A DNA stretch of 64,000 nucleotides from Lactobacillus hominis DSM 23910 = CRBIP 24.179. Its GTDB lineage: Bacteria > Bacillota > Bacilli > Lactobacillales > Lactobacillaceae. Shown in pieces: positions 33,601 through 42,442 of this stretch (positions are counted from its first letter, which is position 1; each line of letters starts with the position of its first letter). The notes under the pieces were generated by a model. That model saw nothing but the letters and a program-made list of their open reading frames with translations, made no database searches and was not told the origin of the DNA. The stretch lies in assembly GCF_000296835.1 (NCBI RefSeq), contig NZ_CAKE01000002.1:124001-188000 (forward strand). The letters are read 5' to 3'. A program made the translations under genes and the position numbers.

Positions 33601-34102
33601 GCGCCACAATACTATCGCGTTTATAGCCGTTTGCAATCAGCCAATTCGTTAAGTCCTTCAAATCATGCTCTTGACCAATTTCAAAAGTTTTATTTGCCTT
33701 AGCAAATAATTCAGGATCAGAAAGCTGATACTGCAAACCTTGCGGCGTAGCAATAATTATTCCTGTTCTTTGCTGAAGCAAAAAATTCAAAGTCGAAATT
33801 CGCTCGCTTAATTCATCAAAAGATGCTACTGCAGCTTGCGTAGCCAAAGTGCTATCCACTGGAAAAGCATGGACTATATCTTCAGATAAAAAAGCGGACA
33901 ATTCATTTTGCAGTCTTTGAGCTTTATCTTCATTTTCTTCAACTAACAATAATGGCTTATTTTGCCTTTGCAAAATTTGTTTAATAATTACGCTAAAAGC
34001 CCCACTATTTACTCCAGTAAGCAGAGATTTTTTATCGTGAGGCAATTGATTAATAAAATTGTTTAATTGTTGATCTTTTTCAATTATTTCTGAGATTTGC
34101 AT
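30608..34102 (-). CDS. mfd: transcription-repair coupling factor
   Basis: Mfd removes RNA polymerase stalled at lesions and recruits UvrA. The 1164-residue protein has a UvrB-homology region in the first third, a CarD-like polymerase-interacting domain (GDYVVHVNHGIGRFEGI near 495), a RecG-like helicase with Walker A GDVGFGKT near 640 and a DEEQ box, and the RGAGNMLG translocation motif. It begins just after the pth stop, in the conserved pth-mfd pair. Confidence 0.97.
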   Translation of the reverse strand: MQISEIIEKDQQLNNFINQLPHDKKSLLTGVNSGAFSVIIKQILQRQNKPLLLVEENEDKAQRLQNELSAFLSEDIVHAFPVDSTLATQAAVASFDELSERISTLNFLLQQRTGIIIATPQGLQYQLSDPELFAKANKTFEIGQEHDLKDLTNWLIANGYKRDSIVARPGEFALRGDILDIYPLQNQDPVRIEFFGDEIDTIKRFDAATQRSLESIEQVSISSALDRVFSQDDIAEAVKKIEKDIQDSTADEKAVNNHFSLPLDDLKQGHLPENYSFLVDYLLPKSYSLLDYLADDGLLLFDDWPLIQKNVNDVDAQNESFISEEIKAGAMLDSQKLRSNFTNVLRKSKQNRLYFSLFQKGMGRLKFDQLLNFTSREVEQFFSQMPLIKTEVKRFHTQKQTVVIQADSKLRSQQIQQNFVDYGLDIPIVSADQIQEGQTQIIIGDFQTGFNLPTVNLIYITERELFNQKKHHKKRIKTLENAQRLRNYTELKPGDYVVHVNHGIGRFEGIKTLEVDGKKRDYITITYQHHDQLFVPADQLGLVQKYVASEGRVPHINKLGGSEWAKTKKRVQSKVEDIADDLIDLYAKRESEKGYAFSKDDELQRAFEDSFPYQATADQVRSIKEIKADMESPRPMDRLVVGDVGFGKTEVALRAAFKAIRDGKQVAFLVPTTILAQQHFETMQDRFKDFPVRAAMLSRFQSDSEAKEIIEKLKDGQIDIVVGTHRILSKDVKFKDLGLLIIDEEQRFGVKHKERLKQLKANIDVLTLTATPIPRTLHMSMVGVRDLSVMETPPTNRYPIQTYVMEEMPSIVREACLREMKRNGQVFFLHNRIDDIDKVVSQLQELIPEAKIEYIHGRMSENQLEDIMYRFVKNEFDILVTTTIIETGVDMPNANTLIVEDADRYGLSQLYQLRGRIGRSARLAYAYFLYQPNKVLTEVGEKRLSAIRDFTELGSGFKIAMRDLSIRGAGNMLGQQQHGFIDSVGYDLYSQMLDEAVKKRKGQKIIAKTNAEVQFDFEAYIPDDYIGDQEQKIEFYKRIKEIDTRKQADEIADELIDRFGDYPVAVENLLNVSTLKAEADKAQALSIVQKDKHIQIIFNNKATQELEGPNVFKALEHVTMRARVNMDPKQRMNVVLEVSDKMSSRQLFNEIKEFLNKVQEIVQR

Positions 34103-34103
34103 T

Positions 34104-34661
34104 TTAATTATATTGATTCATCAAATACTGGGCATCTTTGCCACTAACAAAATCCTCAATAATCTTTTCGCTAGTTTCAAATGCTTGGTCCATTTGTTTT
34201 TGCTGCTCTCCTGCAAAAGGAGTCAAAACCCATGAAACTACGCTTTGTTTTTGAGGATGCTGAATTCCAATTTTTAAGCGATTAAATTCAGTGGTACCTA
34301 AACAAGCAATAATGCTTTTAATTCCATTATGACCACCTGATTTACCATTTTTTCTAATTCTAATTTTACCAACTGGCATATCCATATCATCATGAATTAC
34401 CAGTATATCTTCGGGTTTAATTTTGAAGAAATTGGCTATTTGGGCAATTGATTTTCCCGAATCATTCATATAAGTTTGCGGTTCGAGAAAAATCACATCT
34501 TTGCCATTAATTTTTTGCTTAGTCCAAAATCCTTCAAATTTATCCTTATCAAGAGTTAAATTACTATCTTTTAAATAATGATCTAAAGCCATGAAACCAG
34601 TATTATGCTTAGTTTTTTCATATTTTTGTCCTGGATTACCCAAAGCTGCAATTAACTTCAT
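34104..34661 (-). CDS. pth: peptidyl-tRNA hydrolase
   Basis: Pth rescues tRNA from prematurely released peptidyl-tRNA. The 185-residue product starts MKLIAALGNPGQKYEKTKHNTGF, with the catalytic histidine in KHNTGF near residue 20. LVIHDDMDMPVGKIRIRKNGKSGGHNG carries the conserved Asp. I choose the second of two close ATGs because it matches the family opening; AAGGAG lies upstream of both. It is first in the mfd operon. Confidence 0.95.
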   Translation of the reverse strand: MKLIAALGNPGQKYEKTKHNTGFMALDHYLKDSNLTLDKDKFEGFWTKQKINGKDVIFLEPQTYMNDSGKSIAQIANFFKIKPEDILVIHDDMDMPVGKIRIRKNGKSGGHNGIKSIIACLGTTEFNRLKIGIQHPQKQSVVSWVLTPFAGEQQKQMDQAFETSEKIIEDFVSGKDAQYLMNQYN

Positions 34662-34700
34662 TATCATTTTTCTCCTTAAACTAGTTTAGTTAGCGTGATG

Positions 34701-34709
34701 ATTATAGCA
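34701..34709 (-). promoter_or_regulatory. pth promoter (extended -10)
   Basis: TGCTATAAT on the minus strand is a perfect extended -10, about 40 bases before pth. It is divergent from the ldh promoter some 45 bases away. Confidence 0.6.
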
Positions 34710-34728
34710 CATAGGTAATTTGTTCTGC

Positions 34729-34758
34729 TTTAAAAATACATTTTAGATATGATATAAT
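34729..34758 (+). promoter_or_regulatory. ldh promoter
   Basis: TGATATAAT (34750-34758) is an extended consensus -10, with a weak TTTAAA (34729-34734) 18 bases upstream of the hexamer. It precedes ldh by about 45 bases. Confidence 0.65.
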
Positions 34759-34782
34759 CTTTATTGTTAAAAAAATCACTAA

Positions 34783-35775
<993 letters not shown>

Positions 35776-35792
35776 TCTTAAAATTAAATTTT

Positions 35793-35825
35793 AAAAGAGC
35801 ATTTGGAAACAAATGCTTTTTTATT
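35793..35825 (+). terminator. ldh terminator
   Basis: GCATTTG/CAAATGC with loop GAAA, flanked by AAAAG and TTTTTTATT, shortly after the ldh stop. Confidence 0.88.
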
Positions 35826-35916
35826 ATCCTTTAAATTGATAGAATAGATTTGAGATCATGCTAAATTAAAACTTTTTACAGGTATTTAATTATACTTTAA
35901 TTTATTTTGCTATTTA

Positions 35917-35925
35917 TGGTATAAT
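35917..35925 (+). promoter_or_regulatory. promoter of the CBS-domain gene (extended -10)
   Basis: TGGTATAAT is a perfect extended -10 about 40 bases before the gene at 35963. The -35 is poor. Confidence 0.6.
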
Positions 35926-35962
35926 TTCAATTAAATTTATCAATTTACGGAGGCGTCACTTA

Positions 35963-36646
35963 ATGCTTATTAAATCTCTGGTTTATAAAAAGAATTATTT
36001 AACAACTGTTAATGAAAAGGCTACTCTTGCAGAAGCACTTAAAATTCTTGAAGACTCTGGTTTTCGTTGTGTTCCTATCTTAGATGATACTGGCACAATT
36101 TTTAGAGGAAATATCTACAAGATGCATATCTACCGTCATAAATCTCAAGGCGGAGATATGAATTTACCTGTTACCTATTTACTTAAAAATGCAACTAAGA
36201 CCATCAAGGTAGATTCACCATTCTTCCGAGTTTTCTTCAACATCAAGGACTTACCTTACATTGCAGTCTTAGATGAACAAAATCACTTCTACGGAATTTT
36301 AACCCACTCTCGTTTATTAGATATGCTTTCAGACGCTTGGAACATCAACAATGGATCTTATGTTTTAACCGTCTTATCTGACAATGATCGTGGTAATTTG
36401 GTAAGAATGTCAAAGATCATTTCTAAGTATACTAATATTGCTGGATGCTTAACTTTAGACGTAAAAACTGGCGAATTAGTAAGACGTAACCTTTTCACTT
36501 TACCAGTTGGTGTATCGCGCGATACTATGGAAACTATCGTCAGAAAGCTAGAAAAGAAAGGTTTTGTTGTTGCTGAAATTGAAGACCTTCAATCAGGAAT
36601 GACAATCAGAAGCGATGAAAAGCCGGGCGAATTCTTAGCAGATTAA
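35963..36646 (+). CDS. cbpA: CBS-domain protein, CbpA-like c-di-AMP-binding
   Basis: The 227-residue cytoplasmic product has two CBS repeats (about residues 10-60, with DSGFRCVPILDDTGTIFRGNIY, and 75-128, with LPYIAVLDEQNHFYGILTHSRLLDML). A C-terminal domain follows with an ACT-like pattern (residues ~135-215). This layout matches the lactobacillal/streptococcal family annotated as cyclic di-AMP binding protein CbpA. Ligand binding is inferred from the family and cannot be seen in the sequence. GGAGGCG precedes the ATG. It is monocistronic, between ldh and alr. Confidence 0.75.
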   Translation: MLIKSLVYKKNYLTTVNEKATLAEALKILEDSGFRCVPILDDTGTIFRGNIYKMHIYRHKSQGGDMNLPVTYLLKNATKTIKVDSPFFRVFFNIKDLPYIAVLDEQNHFYGILTHSRLLDMLSDAWNINNGSYVLTVLSDNDRGNLVRMSKIISKYTNIAGCLTLDVKTGELVRRNLFTLPVGVSRDTMETIVRKLEKKGFVVAEIEDLQSGMTIRSDEKPGEFLAD

Positions 36647-36663
36647 TCGTTTCAAAAGCTAAT

Positions 36664-36707
36664 TAAAAGAACTACTCAGTTTTAAAATTACTGAGTAGTT
36701 CTTTTTT
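36664..36707. terminator. bidirectional terminator between cbpA and alr
   Basis: AAAAGAACTACTCAG and CTGAGTAGTTCTTTT form a 15-bp stem. T-runs on both strands serve the convergent genes on either side. Confidence 0.92.
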
Positions 36708-37844
36708 CTAAAATTTTGCTTCTTTATAAACGCGAGGCAAACGATCACTTAAAAGACATGCAATTTCATAATGAATTGTATTAGCACGATCAGCCACCCG
36801 CTTAATAAAGTTAGGAGCTTGTGGATTATCCGAAATAAGTTCTACCTTGGTACCCACTGGCATTTCTTTAGGTAATAAAACCATACATTGATCCATACAT
36901 ACACGTCCGACAATTGGACAATAAGTATCGCCCACCTTGATCTCAAGTCCCTGCATCGAACGTTGCCAGCCATCTGCATAACCCACAGGAATTGTGCCAA
37001 TCCATTGATCAGAATCGGCTTGATAAGTTACGCCATATCCTACTCCATAGCCTGAATGAATTTGCTTTACAAAAGTTAATTCAGAAGTAAAGGTCATGGC
37101 AGGTTTTAAACTAACTTGGGAAGCAAGATCCTTGTTATTAGGCGCAGATGACGGATTAAGACCATACATTGCAATCCCATAGCGGACAATATCACTTTTT
37201 ACAGGTCGTTTAAAAATACTTGCAGCACTATTATCCACATGGATGTACTTAGGTTTAATAGTAAGCAAGTCTTTCATATGATTGAATCGCTTTACTTGGT
37301 ATTCAAAATATGAAGTATCTGCAGAATCTGCTTTTGAAAAGTGGGTAAACATCCCCTCAACTTCAAAATTAGGATTATCTTTTAAAAATTCATTAGCTTT
37401 GACAAATTCATCGTCTTCGCTAAAACCAATTCTTCCCATACCTGAGTCAATGCCTAGATGAATTTTTAGCTTTGAATTTTCACTAGTTAAATAAGATTGT
37501 GCCTTTTCAAGCCAAGATAAACTTCCGACTGTTAATGAAATATCTTTTTGACTAGCTAAAACTGCCCATTTTTCAGGAACTATACCTAACACCAAAATCG
37601 GCTTAGGGATACCGTACCTTCTTAATTCTAGCGCCTCATCTAAAGTTGCTACACAAAAGCCAGTTGCTCCAGCTCTTAAAGCCGTATTTGCCACAGCAAT
37701 TGCTCCGTGACCATAAGCATTAGCTTTAACTACCGCCCAAAGCTGTTGGTCTTGATCTAAGTTCTTCATTTCATTTTGAACATTTTGTCTAATTGCATCT
37801 AAGTCAACATTTATTTGTGCTGGCCTGTGAATTGCAGGTATCAT
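36708..37844 (-). CDS. alr: alanine racemase
   Basis: Alr makes D-alanine for peptidoglycan and teichoic acid. The 378-residue PLP enzyme has the cofactor lysine at 40 in [11 protein letters not shown], the PLP-phosphate region with [11 protein letters not shown], and the second-domain catalytic tyrosine region [10 protein letters not shown]. It starts five bases after the acpS stop, an arrangement (acpS-alr) widespread in Firmicutes. Confidence 0.97.
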   Translation of the reverse strand: MIPAIHRPAQINVDLDAIRQNVQNEMKNLDQDQQLWAVVKANAYGHGAIAVANTALRAGATGFCVATLDEALELRRYGIPKPILVLGIVPEKWAVLASQKDISLTVGSLSWLEKAQSYLTSENSKLKIHLGIDSGMGRIGFSEDDEFVKANEFLKDNPNFEVEGMFTHFSKADSADTSYFEYQVKRFNHMKDLLTIKPKYIHVDNSAASIFKRPVKSDIVRYGIAMYGLNPSSAPNNKDLASQVSLKPAMTFTSELTFVKQIHSGYGVGYGVTYQADSDQWIGTIPVGYADGWQRSMQGLEIKVGDTYCPIVGRVCMDQCMVLLPKEMPVGTKVELISDNPQAPNFIKRVADRANTIHYEIACLLSDRLPRVYKEAKF

Positions 37845-37849
37845 TAAAA

Positions 37850-38209
37850 TTAACCTTCCTCTAACAAGACTTGCGTTACCACATATTTTTTTTCATGTGA
37901 AATGCTAACAAAAATTTTACCACTAAATTTAGTAGACGTCATAATGGGATGCCCTATTTCATCTTGCAAAATTTCTATATCTTTAAAGCCCACTTCTCTT
38001 CCCAATCCTGTTCCATATGCCTTTGAAAAAGATTCTTTGCAAGAAAAACGACCGCCTAGATATTCAATTTGACGTTGTCTGGTATATTCCTTATACTGCT
38101 TAAACTCATTTGAAGTTAAGACTCTTTTAGCAAAACGATCTCCTAATTTTTCTTGTAATTTTTTAACTCTCTCTAAATCTAAAATATCAATTCCAATTCC
38201 TCTAATCAT
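37850..38209 (-). CDS. acpS: holo-[acyl-carrier-protein] synthase
   Basis: AcpS transfers 4'-phosphopantetheine from CoA to apo-ACP. The 119-residue product opens [17 protein letters not shown], with the metal-binding Asp at residue 8, and has [18 protein letters not shown] with the Glu/Lys pair near residue 58. It lies directly upstream of alr. Confidence 0.96.
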   Translation of the reverse strand: MIRGIGIDILDLERVKKLQEKLGDRFAKRVLTSNEFKQYKEYTRQRQIEYLGGRFSCKESFSKAYGTGLGREVGFKDIEILQDEIGHPIMTSTKFSGKIFVSISHEKKYVVTQVLLEEG

Positions 38210-38233
38210 TTTTTGTCATTTTCCCTTTTAAAC

Positions 38234-38260
38234 AAAAAGACGCCAAATGGCGTCTTTTTT
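38234..38260 (-). terminator. cshA terminator
   Basis: AAAAAGACGCC/GGCGTCTTTTT with loop AAAT (ATTT on the minus strand), directly after the cshA stop and before acpS. Confidence 0.9.
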
Positions 38261-38261
38261 A

Positions 38262-39731
38262 TTAATCTTTTTTCTTAATCACGAAATCATGATTTTTGTT
38301 GTTATGACGACTGCCGCGCTTAGAATTTGGTCGACGACGATATTTACTATTGCGATCACCATTATGTTTAAAGTTTCGTCTTGAGCGTGAGTGTGAATAA
38401 TCGCGTTTTGCCTTGTATGGCAATGGTTTTTCTGGCGTAATCTTAACTTTTACGCTATCAGCATCTTTTGATAGATCCTTGAGTAATGCCGCAACTAAAT
38501 CAACAGCAGAATAGTCATCTAAGAGCTTTGCAGCACCTTCAGTATACTTACTCAAATCACCATCTAAAAGCTCCTGTACCTTTTTATTTGCAGCGCTCAA
38601 TTGGCCTTTGAAAGCCTCTTCATCAGAAGGTGGACGAAGTGGCATCATCTTTTTATGAGTTAGATTTTCAATCGTTCTCATATAGCCAATTTCATTTGGC
38701 GTTACAAAGGTAACGGACATACCGTTTTTACCAGCACGACCAGTTCTACCGATCCGGTGAACGTAAGAGTCGGGATCTTGCGGAATATCATAGTTGTAAA
38801 CGTGACTTACGCCTGAAATATCTAATCCACGAGCTGCCACATCAGTAGCAACTAAAATATCGAGCTTTCCTTTACGAAATCTCTTAAGTACGCTCATACG
38901 CTTGTTTTGAGATAAGTCCCCATGAATTCCAGCAGCATTATAGCCACGTGCTTGCAAGCCACGAGTTAATTCATCAACTCTACGTTTAGTTCTACCAAAC
39001 ACTACTGCTAAATCCGGATTTTGAACATCAATTAAGCGACATAAAATATCAAACTTTTCATTTTCTTTAGCGCGTACAAAGTATTGATCGATTAAGTTAG
39101 CAGTTAATTCTTTACCCTTAATTTGAACAATCTCTGGATCATGCATAAATTTTTCACTAATATGCATAATTGGCTTAGGCATTGTTGCAGAAAATAAAAG
39201 TGTTTGATGCTTACTTGAAGCGTATTTCAAAATACTTTCAATATCTTGAATAAAGCCCATGTCAAGCATTTCATCGGCTTCATCTAAAACAATTGTTTTA
39301 ACTTGAGAAATATCAATTGTCTTGCGCTTCAAGTGGTCAAGCAAACGACCTGGCGTACCTACTAAAATAGCAGGAGTTTGTTTTAAAGCATGAATTTGAC
39401 GTCTAATATCAGCTCCGCCATAAACTACTTGAACACGAGCTTTTTCGTCACGTCCTAGTCTAAACAATTCTTCTTGAGTTTGAATAGCTAATTCACGCGT
39501 AGGTTCAATAACAATCGCTTGGATTGAATCATGCTGCTTATCTAAATTTTGTAAAATTGGCAAACCAAAAGCAGCAGTTTTTCCTGTACCAGTTTGAGCT
39601 TGTCCAATTACATCATCACCCTTTAATGCCAAAGGGATTGTTTGAGCCTGAATTGGAGTAGCTTCTTCAAAACCAGCACGCTTAATTGCCTTTAAAATCT
39701 CTGGCTTTAAGCCTAATTCTGAAAATTTCAA
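38262..39731 (-). CDS. cshA: DEAD-box RNA helicase CshA
   Basis: CshA remodels RNA in degradosome and ribosome assembly and in cold adaptation. The 489-residue product has the Q motif (residues 2-27), Walker A AQTGTGKTAAF near 43, DEAD near 150, SAT, and HRIGRTGRAG near 326. The C-terminal ~50 residues are very basic and Arg/Asn-rich (RRRPNSKRGSRHNNKN), likely an RNA-binding tail. The murF-cshA-acpS-alr order is common in lactobacilli. Confidence 0.94.
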   Translation of the reverse strand: MKFSELGLKPEILKAIKRAGFEEATPIQAQTIPLALKGDDVIGQAQTGTGKTAAFGLPILQNLDKQHDSIQAIVIEPTRELAIQTQEELFRLGRDEKARVQVVYGGADIRRQIHALKQTPAILVGTPGRLLDHLKRKTIDISQVKTIVLDEADEMLDMGFIQDIESILKYASSKHQTLLFSATMPKPIMHISEKFMHDPEIVQIKGKELTANLIDQYFVRAKENEKFDILCRLIDVQNPDLAVVFGRTKRRVDELTRGLQARGYNAAGIHGDLSQNKRMSVLKRFRKGKLDILVATDVAARGLDISGVSHVYNYDIPQDPDSYVHRIGRTGRAGKNGMSVTFVTPNEIGYMRTIENLTHKKMMPLRPPSDEEAFKGQLSAANKKVQELLDGDLSKYTEGAAKLLDDYSAVDLVAALLKDLSKDADSVKVKITPEKPLPYKAKRDYSHSRSRRNFKHNGDRNSKYRRRPNSKRGSRHNNKNHDFVIKKKD

Positions 39732-39746
39732 ATATCTAATTCCTTC

Positions 39747-41114
39747 CTAAAGCAGACGATCTAGAACTTTTTCTAGATGCATGCCATGAGATCCTTTAAG
39801 CATCACAATATCGTCTTGCTTAATGTCATTCTTCAAATCTTCAATCATTCTATCCATACTTTCTTGTGGATAATAATGAATATTATTTTTGCTGTACTTA
39901 GTAGTTAAAGCATCAGCTAAATTTTTCATTTCTGGGCCGTAAAGATATACTTCATCAATAATTGTTGGATCAAGTGCACTAGCTAAGCTTGCGTGCAATT
40001 GTGGTGCAGCATCGCCCAATTCGAGCATATCTCCTAAAACAGCAATTCTGCGGCCACCTTCTTTAATTTTTACTTGGCCAAAAGAAGTAAGTACTGCTTT
40101 GGCAGCTGTTGGGTTTGAATTATAAACATCATCCATAATCGCTTCGCCAACATCGCCTTTTTTCCACTGCATTCTATTTGCCGTAGGGGTAAATTTACTT
40201 AAGGCTTGAGCGATTTCTTCATCGCTTTCATGGAAATGACGTCCTACGCTAATTGCAGCCATTGCGTTAGAAACATTGTGCTTACCAATCATTGGAATGG
40301 TAAATTTTTCATCTGAATTATTAATCTTAAATGACGCATGGTGCATGTAAGACTTCCACTCAGTAGCATAGACAGTATCATCTTCTTCAAAGCCAAAAGT
40401 TGATTTACTTTGCTTAATCTTTTTAGCACGTTCAGCTAAAAGTGGTTCATCGCCATTATAGATAAATTTACCATCTGCTTTAAGAAAATCAGTAATTTCC
40501 ATCTTGGCGTCGGCAATCTTATCGCGTGTCCCAAAGAATTCGATGTGTGCCTCACCAATCATGGTAATCACGCAAACATCTGGCTTAACTAAACTACTTA
40601 AATGATGAAGTTGACCTGGACGATCCATTCCCATTTCCAAAACTAAAATTTCAGTAGATGGCTTCATCTCTAAAATAGTTACAGGAACACCAATTTCGTT
40701 ATTGAAATTAGCTTGAGTCTTATGAACATTGAAGCGTTTGGATAATACTGCTGCAATCATATCCTTGGTGGTAGTTTTACCATTTGAACCAGTAATTCCC
40801 ACAACAGTTGGGTTTACCTTGTTCAAATAATATTGAGCCAAATCTTGCAAAGCAGTAAGTGGATCATCTACTTCAATTACTGGAATTGACTCAGGCTTAT
40901 TTGGATGGCCTTTCTTCCACAAAGTAGCCTTTGCTCCATGACTAATCGCATTAGCTACAAATTCATGTCCATCTCTTTGTCCTGCTAATGGAACAAATAA
41001 AGAATTATCAGTCGCCTTTCTAGAATCAAAAACAACTGATGTAATAACAGTATCTTCGCCTTTACTTAAATCGCTATTAAGAGCACTAGCGATCTCTGCG
41101 AGTTGCATTTTCAT
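39747..41114 (-). CDS. murF: UDP-N-acetylmuramoyl-tripeptide--D-alanyl-D-alanine ligase
   Basis: MurF adds D-Ala-D-Ala to complete the cytoplasmic peptidoglycan precursor. The ATG at 41114 gives 455 residues. GITGSNGKTTTKD is the ATP-binding loop near 108, with NNEIGVPVTIL after it and DDVYNSNPTA and GDMLELGD in the C-terminal part. A TTG six codons upstream lies in the GGGAG site and is rejected. Its partner alr, two genes downstream, supplies the D-alanine used to make its dipeptide substrate. Confidence 0.95.
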   Translation of the reverse strand: MKMQLAEIASALNSDLSKGEDTVITSVVFDSRKATDNSLFVPLAGQRDGHEFVANAISHGAKATLWKKGHPNKPESIPVIEVDDPLTALQDLAQYYLNKVNPTVVGITGSNGKTTTKDMIAAVLSKRFNVHKTQANFNNEIGVPVTILEMKPSTEILVLEMGMDRPGQLHHLSSLVKPDVCVITMIGEAHIEFFGTRDKIADAKMEITDFLKADGKFIYNGDEPLLAERAKKIKQSKSTFGFEEDDTVYATEWKSYMHHASFKINNSDEKFTIPMIGKHNVSNAMAAISVGRHFHESDEEIAQALSKFTPTANRMQWKKGDVGEAIMDDVYNSNPTAAKAVLTSFGQVKIKEGGRRIAVLGDMLELGDAAPQLHASLASALDPTIIDEVYLYGPEMKNLADALTTKYSKNNIHYYPQESMDRMIEDLKNDIKQDDIVMLKGSHGMHLEKVLDRLL

Positions 41115-41151
41115 AAATTCTATTACTCCCAATCAAAATTGCATATAGCCT

Positions 41152-41180
41152 ATTATACTTACTTTATAGTCGTAAGCCAA
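41152..41180 (-). promoter_or_regulatory. murF promoter
   Basis: TTGGCT (41180-41175) and TATAAT (41157-41152) on the minus strand, spacing 17, about 40 bases before murF. Confidence 0.82.
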
Positions 41181-41223
41181 ATTGAGCTTTTCAATCGATC
41201 GTCATATTTTAAGGCAAAACGTT

Positions 41224-41258
41224 AAAAAAGAGCAGCCCCACACGGAACTGCTCTTTTG
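41224..41258 (-). terminator. rpmE2 terminator
   Basis: AAAAGAGCAG/CTGCTCTTTT around a 12-base loop, followed by TTTTTT on the minus strand, shortly after rpmE2. Confidence 0.85.
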
Positions 41259-41275
41259 GTAGAAACCAAGAAATA

Positions 41276-41527
41276 TTAGTTCTTTGAAGAAATACCGTAC
41301 TTCTTGTTGAATTTTTCGATACGTCCATCTGCTTGAGCAAATTTTTGCTTACCAGTGTAGAATGGGTGTGAATCTGATGAAATTTCAACACGAACTAATG
41401 GGTAAGTCTTACCTTCGTAATCAATTGTTTCAGTTGGCTTCAAAGTTGAACCAGCTAAGAACTTAGCACCAGTTGCTGAGTCCATGAAAACAACTTCTTG
41501 GTAATCTGGATGAATGCCTTGTTTCAT
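41276..41527 (-). CDS. rpmE2: 50S ribosomal protein L31 type B
   Basis: L31 bridges the central protuberance to the 30S head. The 83-residue product starts [20 protein letters not shown] and contains no cysteine, which identifies the zinc-independent type B form. The ATG at 41527 has AAAGGAG nine bases ahead; a start seven codons earlier would begin inside the upstream region and is rejected. It is monocistronic with its own promoter and terminator. Confidence 0.95.
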   Translation of the reverse strand: MKQGIHPDYQEVVFMDSATGAKFLAGSTLKPTETIDYEGKTYPLVRVEISSDSHPFYTGKQKFAQADGRIEKFNKKYGISSKN

Positions 41528-41586
41528 AATTTTAATCTCCTTTGCCATGATCAGTCTTTCAGATCATAGATTAATATGACTAATTA

Positions 41587-41615
41587 AGAATAGCACCTTC
41601 AGTCACTAATTTCAA
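41587..41615 (-). promoter_or_regulatory. rpmE2 promoter
   Basis: TTGAAA (41615-41610) and TATTCT (41592-41587) on the minus strand, spacing 17, with TG one base before the -10. Confidence 0.75.
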
Positions 41616-41671
41616 GGAGTTTTTATATTATCTTCCCGGTTAAACTTGCCTTAAATTACTTATTTTAAAAT

Positions 41672-42220
41672 TTAAATATCTATCTTAAAAGGCGAAAGTG
41701 GATAGCCTAATTCATTGTAAAGTCCAATATCTTGTGGATAATTTTGATAGCCATAAGAAACTTGAAGTAAATCCTTTGTCTTGAGGGAGATATACAAACA
41801 ATTCTTCTTCAAATTATCATTCTTAATTTCTAGTTCTTTTGTACCAGGCTTAAACTTGAGTTTTAACACTGCTTTTCCACATAGATTGAGCTCCTCACAA
41901 CGAGTAATTTCAATTTTTAATTCACCATGTGTATAACTAAGCTTTTTCACAAATGGAGTTCCGGCATAATCGCCTCCACTAATGATTCTTCCTAGTCTCA
42001 ATCCCATTTTCTTTTTATGAGTTGGATGAATATTATGTTCTTCTCCGCCATCCACAAATGAAACTAAGTCTGTATTAGGTATTTGAAGTGATATCTTTAA
42101 TTGCACCTGTCTAATTAAAGCAGCTGAGTCTTTAGGATAATCGCTATATCCAGGAAGTTGAATAATTTTAACAGGCAAAGATGAATCTCTTAATTCAGTA
42201 CGCCAGGTATTAATTAACAG
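41672..42220 (-). pseudogene. C-terminal remnant of a sialate O-acetylesterase-like SGNH hydrolase
   Basis: About 182 codons on the minus strand are open without a natural start. They read LINTWRTELRDSSLPVKIIQ, then IRQVQLKISLQIPNTDLVSF, then HNIHPTHKKKMGLRLGR. The Asp/His dyad of the family's DIHPxxK block appears as NIHPTHK, and the remaining C-terminal beta region follows. Such esterases (sialate 9-O-acetylesterase type) are normally 500 or more residues, so the N-terminal two-thirds, including the catalytic Ser, is gone. The 5' end is fused to a gntR fragment at about 42220. A shorter ATG-started frame (42178) exists, but I see no good ribosome binding site. Non-functional by inspection. 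Confidence 0.75.
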
Positions 42221-42367
42221 CGGCAGTTCGAATTGTAATCCGACTCACATTGTAAGAATTAGCTAAGTCGTACTCTTTTGGCAATTGGTCATTAGGTTTA
42301 TATTCGCCTGAAGTGATTAACTCCTCAAACGCTGAGCAATTAATAAATATTTAGGCGTTTCTTTCAT
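42221..42367 (-). pseudogene. N-terminal remnant of a GntR-family regulator, frameshifted
   Basis: From an ATG at 42367 the minus strand reads MKETPKYLLIAQRLRS. After a one-base frame change near 42330 it continues LITSGEYKPNDQLPKEYDLA and SYNVSRITIRTA. This is the winged-helix start of a GntR regulator (LPxEydLa...VSRiTvR). It stops where the esterase remnant begins, so the ligand-binding domain is missing. Both pieces together look like the two ends of a lost regulator/hydrolase locus joined by a deletion. Confidence 0.75.
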
Positions 42368-42442
42368 TTACTCATCTTCATTCTAAATTTGTCATATCAA
42401 ATTTATGCTATCATGAAAAATAATAACTGATACTTTTGAAAC

